In this document: one piece after another, positions 5,198 to 7,419 of the stretch | How positions within the stretch are numbered: position 1 is the stretch's first letter | How the letters are laid out: the number at the start of each line of letters is the position of its first letter | Assembly: GCA_002389175.1 (NCBI GenBank) | Contig: DGNZ01000183.1 | Location: 1 to 7,419, forward strand | Reading direction: 5' to 3' | From: Rhodospirillaceae bacterium UBA4479 | Lineage (GTDB): Bacteria; Pseudomonadota; Alphaproteobacteria; Rhodospirillales; Casp-alpha2 | DNA: 7,419 nt | Made by a program: the position numbers and the translations under genes | The notes under the pieces: generated by a model | The model's input: the letters and a program-made list of their open reading frames with translations, nothing else | Databases searched by the model: none | What the model was told of the DNA's origin: nothing

Positions 5198-6466
5198 TTA
5201 AGGTCTGGTTTGGCCTGTGCCCCGGACCACGTATTTCATTGATGTCAGTTGTTCCACACCGACGGGGCCACGGGCATGTAGCTTGCCCGTCGAAATCCCG
5301 ATCTCAGCGCCCATACCGAATTCACCGCCATCAGCGAACTGTGTTGATGCATTAATCATTACGATAGCGCTATCGACACGGTTCACGAATATTTCCGCCA
5401 CCTCGGCATCGTCGGTAATGATTGCGTCCGTATGTTCTGATCCATGGGTGCGGATAAACTGAATGGCATCTTCGATACCATCGACTTGTTTCAGCGCAAC
5501 GATGCTGTCCAGATATTCGGTGTCGTAATCTTCATCGCTCGCCGCGACCACGCGTGCGTCCATGGCCTGGCTTTCCGCATCACCCCGAACTTCGCAACCC
5601 GCCGCCGTCAAACCATCAACCAAGCGCGTCAGCAATGCAGGGGCCACAGATCTATCGATCAACAGGTTTTCCATCGATCCGCATATGCCTGTGCGTCGCA
5701 TTTTCGCATTCACGACGATGCTTTCAGCCATATCAGGCTGGGCGGCTTCATGCACATATGTATGGCACAAGCCTTCTAAATGTTTGAACAACGGCACTTT
5801 GCTCTCATCCGTGACACGCTGTATCAACGACTTACCCCCACGCGGTACGATGACATCGATAAAATCTGTCATGGTCAGCATTTCGCCGACGGCCGCGCGG
5901 TCCGTGGTCGGCACCAACTGGATGGCATGTTCGGGCAGACCTGCGGCTTTCAGACCTTCAATCAAACTTTCGGTGATCGCGCGGGATGAATGAAAACTTT
6001 CGGACCCGCCACGCAAAATCGCAGCGTTGCCCGCTTTTAAACACAGTCCACCCGCATCCGCCGTCACGTTGGGGCGGCTTTCGTAGATCACACCAATCAC
6101 GCCCAATGGTACGCGAACGCGTTGAATGTGTAACCCGTTCGGACGATCCCACTCGTCATCAATCGAACCAACAGGGTCAGGCAATGCAGCGATGGCTTCA
6201 AGGCCCGCCGCGATACCATCGATTCGTTCGTCAGTTAACTGCAGGCGGTCCAGCATCGCGCCTGTCAGGCCTTTGCTTTCGCCCGCCGCCATGTCTTTGG
6301 CGTTGTCAGATAAAATCTGGTTGGATCGACGGCGCAGGCTCGCAGCCATTTCTTTGAGCGCGTTATTCTTGGCGTCCGTGGACGCGACAGAAAGCGCGGC
6401 CGCGGCTTCCTTGGCCTGACGGCCGATGCCTTGCATCAAAGACTGAATATCAGCGTGTCCGTCCAT
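5198..6466 (-). CDS. proA: Glutamate-5-semialdehyde dehydrogenase (gamma-glutamyl phosphate reductase)
   Basis: ProA reduces gamma-glutamyl phosphate with NADPH to glutamate-5-semialdehyde, the second step of proline synthesis; the product cyclises and is later reduced to proline. The 422-residue length is typical. It has the aldehyde-dehydrogenase-like layout: RVPLGVIGVIYESRPNVT (about 118-135) and KAGNAAILRGGSE in the cofactor domain, then VPRGGKSLI, KHLEGLCHTYVH, and the catalytic Cys262 in KMRRTGICGS. The C-terminal family signature FGMGAEIGISTGKLHARGP is present. The start is ATG at 6466, with AAGGA 8 nt upstream overlapping the proB stop codon. ProB and ProA usually work together to protect the unstable phosphate intermediate, which fits the 11-nt spacing. 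Confidence 0.98.
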   Translation of the reverse strand: MDGHADIQSLMQGIGRQAKEAAAALSVASTDAKNNALKEMAASLRRRSNQILSDNAKDMAAGESKGLTGAMLDRLQLTDERIDGIAAGLEAIAALPDPVGSIDDEWDRPNGLHIQRVRVPLGVIGVIYESRPNVTADAGGLCLKAGNAAILRGGSESFHSSRAITESLIEGLKAAGLPEHAIQLVPTTDRAAVGEMLTMTDFIDVIVPRGGKSLIQRVTDESKVPLFKHLEGLCHTYVHEAAQPDMAESIVVNAKMRRTGICGSMENLLIDRSVAPALLTRLVDGLTAAGCEVRGDAESQAMDARVVAASDEDYDTEYLDSIVALKQVDGIEDAIQFIRTHGSEHTDAIITDDAEVAEIFVNRVDSAIVMINASTQFADGGEFGMGAEIGISTGKLHARGPVGVEQLTSMKYVVRGTGQTRP

Positions 6467-6477
6467 ACGTCCGATCC

Positions 6478-7419
6478 TTATAACAAGACGAGGTCATCGC
6501 GGTGGATCATTTCGTCCCGTCCACGATACCCCAGGGTCGCTTCGATTTCACTGGTCTTATGACCTGCGATTTGGATGGCGTCCGACACAGGATATGCCAC
6601 CAGTCCCCGCGCAATCTCGCGACCATCGGGGTCAATAATAGAGACGGCATCACCGCGCTCAAACGCGCCTTCAACCGTTCGCACGCCAGCAGGCAGCAGG
6701 CTGTTGCCATCTTTAAGCGCCTTAAGCGCGCCCGCATCCACCACAATCCGCCCGGTGGGGCTAAGCGTTCCAGCGATCCATTCCTTGCGGGCCGAACGGG
6801 GCGTGGCATTTGGGATAAAGATCGTAGCCCGCGCGCCATCCAATATACGTTTTAGCGGATGGGGTTCCGTGCCCAGTGCGATGATTGCCTTGGCACCTGC
6901 CCCCATCGCGATCTTGGCCGCGGCCAACTTCGTGACCATGCCGCCCTTGGAATCACCCGAGAGCTTCACTCCGGCCATGCGCTCAATCTCATCAGAAATT
7001 TCGCCATGGACTTCGGGAATAAACACAGCATTGGCATCAACCTGTGGATTGGCGGAATAAAGCCCGTCAATATCTGACAATACGACGAGTAAATCTGCTG
7101 AAATCATCGCCGCCACCCGCGCCGCCAAACGGTCGTTATCGCCAAATCGGATTTCATCGGTCGCGACCGTATCGTTTTCATTGATCAGCGGAACTGCGCC
7201 CAGTCGCAACAATTCAACCAGCGTATTTCGCGCGTTAATGTACCTGCGACGGTTTTCAGAATCATCAAGTGTCAGCAACACCATCGATACCGTCAGATCA
7301 TGTTGATCAAGGACGTCCTGATACGCGTGCGCCAGACGCACCATCCCCGTCGCGGCGGCAGCTTGTTGTTCTTGAAGTTTCAGATCGCCACTCGGCAATC
7401 CCAAATGCCGACGCCCCAC
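6478..7419 (-). CDS. proB: Glutamate 5-kinase, C-terminal 313 residues (5' end outside window)
   Basis: ProB phosphorylates L-glutamate with ATP to gamma-glutamyl phosphate, the first and normally proline-inhibited step of proline synthesis. The visible part begins inside the amino-acid-kinase domain at GRRHLGL. It continues through LTLDDSENRRRYINARNTL, the glutamate-site segment VPLINENDTVATDEIRFGDND, LVVLSDIDGLY and GGMVTKLAAAKIA. From about residue 220 of this fragment a C-terminal PUA domain follows (RIVVDAGALKALKDGNSLLP through GLVAYPVSDAIQIAG). The kinase-PUA arrangement is that of full-length bacterial ProB, so about 55-65 N-terminal residues are missing, cut by the window edge. The first visible codon is a GTG, but it is an internal valine, not a start. 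The gene ends 11 nt before proA. Confidence 0.97.
   Translation of the reverse strand: MGRRHLGLPSGDLKLQEQQAAAATGMVRLAHAYQDVLDQHDLTVSMVLLTLDDSENRRRYINARNTLVELLRLGAVPLINENDTVATDEIRFGDNDRLAARVAAMISADLLVVLSDIDGLYSANPQVDANAVFIPEVHGEISDEIERMAGVKLSGDSKGGMVTKLAAAKIAMGAGAKAIIALGTEPHPLKRILDGARATIFIPNATPRSARKEWIAGTLSPTGRIVVDAGALKALKDGNSLLPAGVRTVEGAFERGDAVSIIDPDGREIARGLVAYPVSDAIQIAGHKTSEIEATLGYRGRDEMIHRDDLVLL

Overview
The window is a dense, minus-strand housekeeping block from a bacterial chromosome. The order, read in the direction of transcription, is proB - proA - ytoQ - nadD - rsfS - rlmH - hbpS/glcG-like - gpmI - envC-like. The proBA/nadD/rsfS/rlmH/gpmI/envC order and the protein sequences point to an alphaproteobacterium of roughly balanced base composition. 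The dispersed palindromic repeats with CCCGGAC..GTCCGGG arms fit that group too. I cannot name a genus from the sequence alone.

Layout. Positions 7419-5198 hold the end of proB (its 5' part is outside the window) and all of proA, 11 nt apart: the first two steps of proline synthesis. Positions 5179-4697 hold a YtoQ-family protein of unknown function, 18 nt after proA. Positions 4688-4589 hold a palindromic repeat pair. Positions 4571-2926 hold nadD (NAD synthesis), rsfS (ribosome silencing) and rlmH (23S rRNA methylation). A small tandem hairpin repeat lies between rsfS and rlmH. Positions 2905-2789 hold a second palindromic repeat pair inside the largest gap of the window (247 nt). Positions 2678-2247 hold a GlcG/HbpS-like protein. 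Positions 2154-589 hold gpmI (glycolysis). Positions 611-1 hold the secreted coiled-coil N-terminal part of an EnvC-like murein hydrolase activator, which overlaps the end of gpmI by 23 nt and runs off the window.

The genes share an orientation and mostly short gaps, so one or a few long transcripts are likely. The two repeat-filled gaps are the natural points of transcript breakage, termination or re-initiation. I see no rRNA, tRNA, CRISPR array, transposase, phage gene or defence system, and no convincing new multi-gene system. The points most worth a second look are the envC-like gene, which has no usable ATG or GTG start and appears to begin at CTG behind a good Shine-Dalgarno sequence, the two composite palindromic elements, and the tandem hairpins upstream of rlmH.
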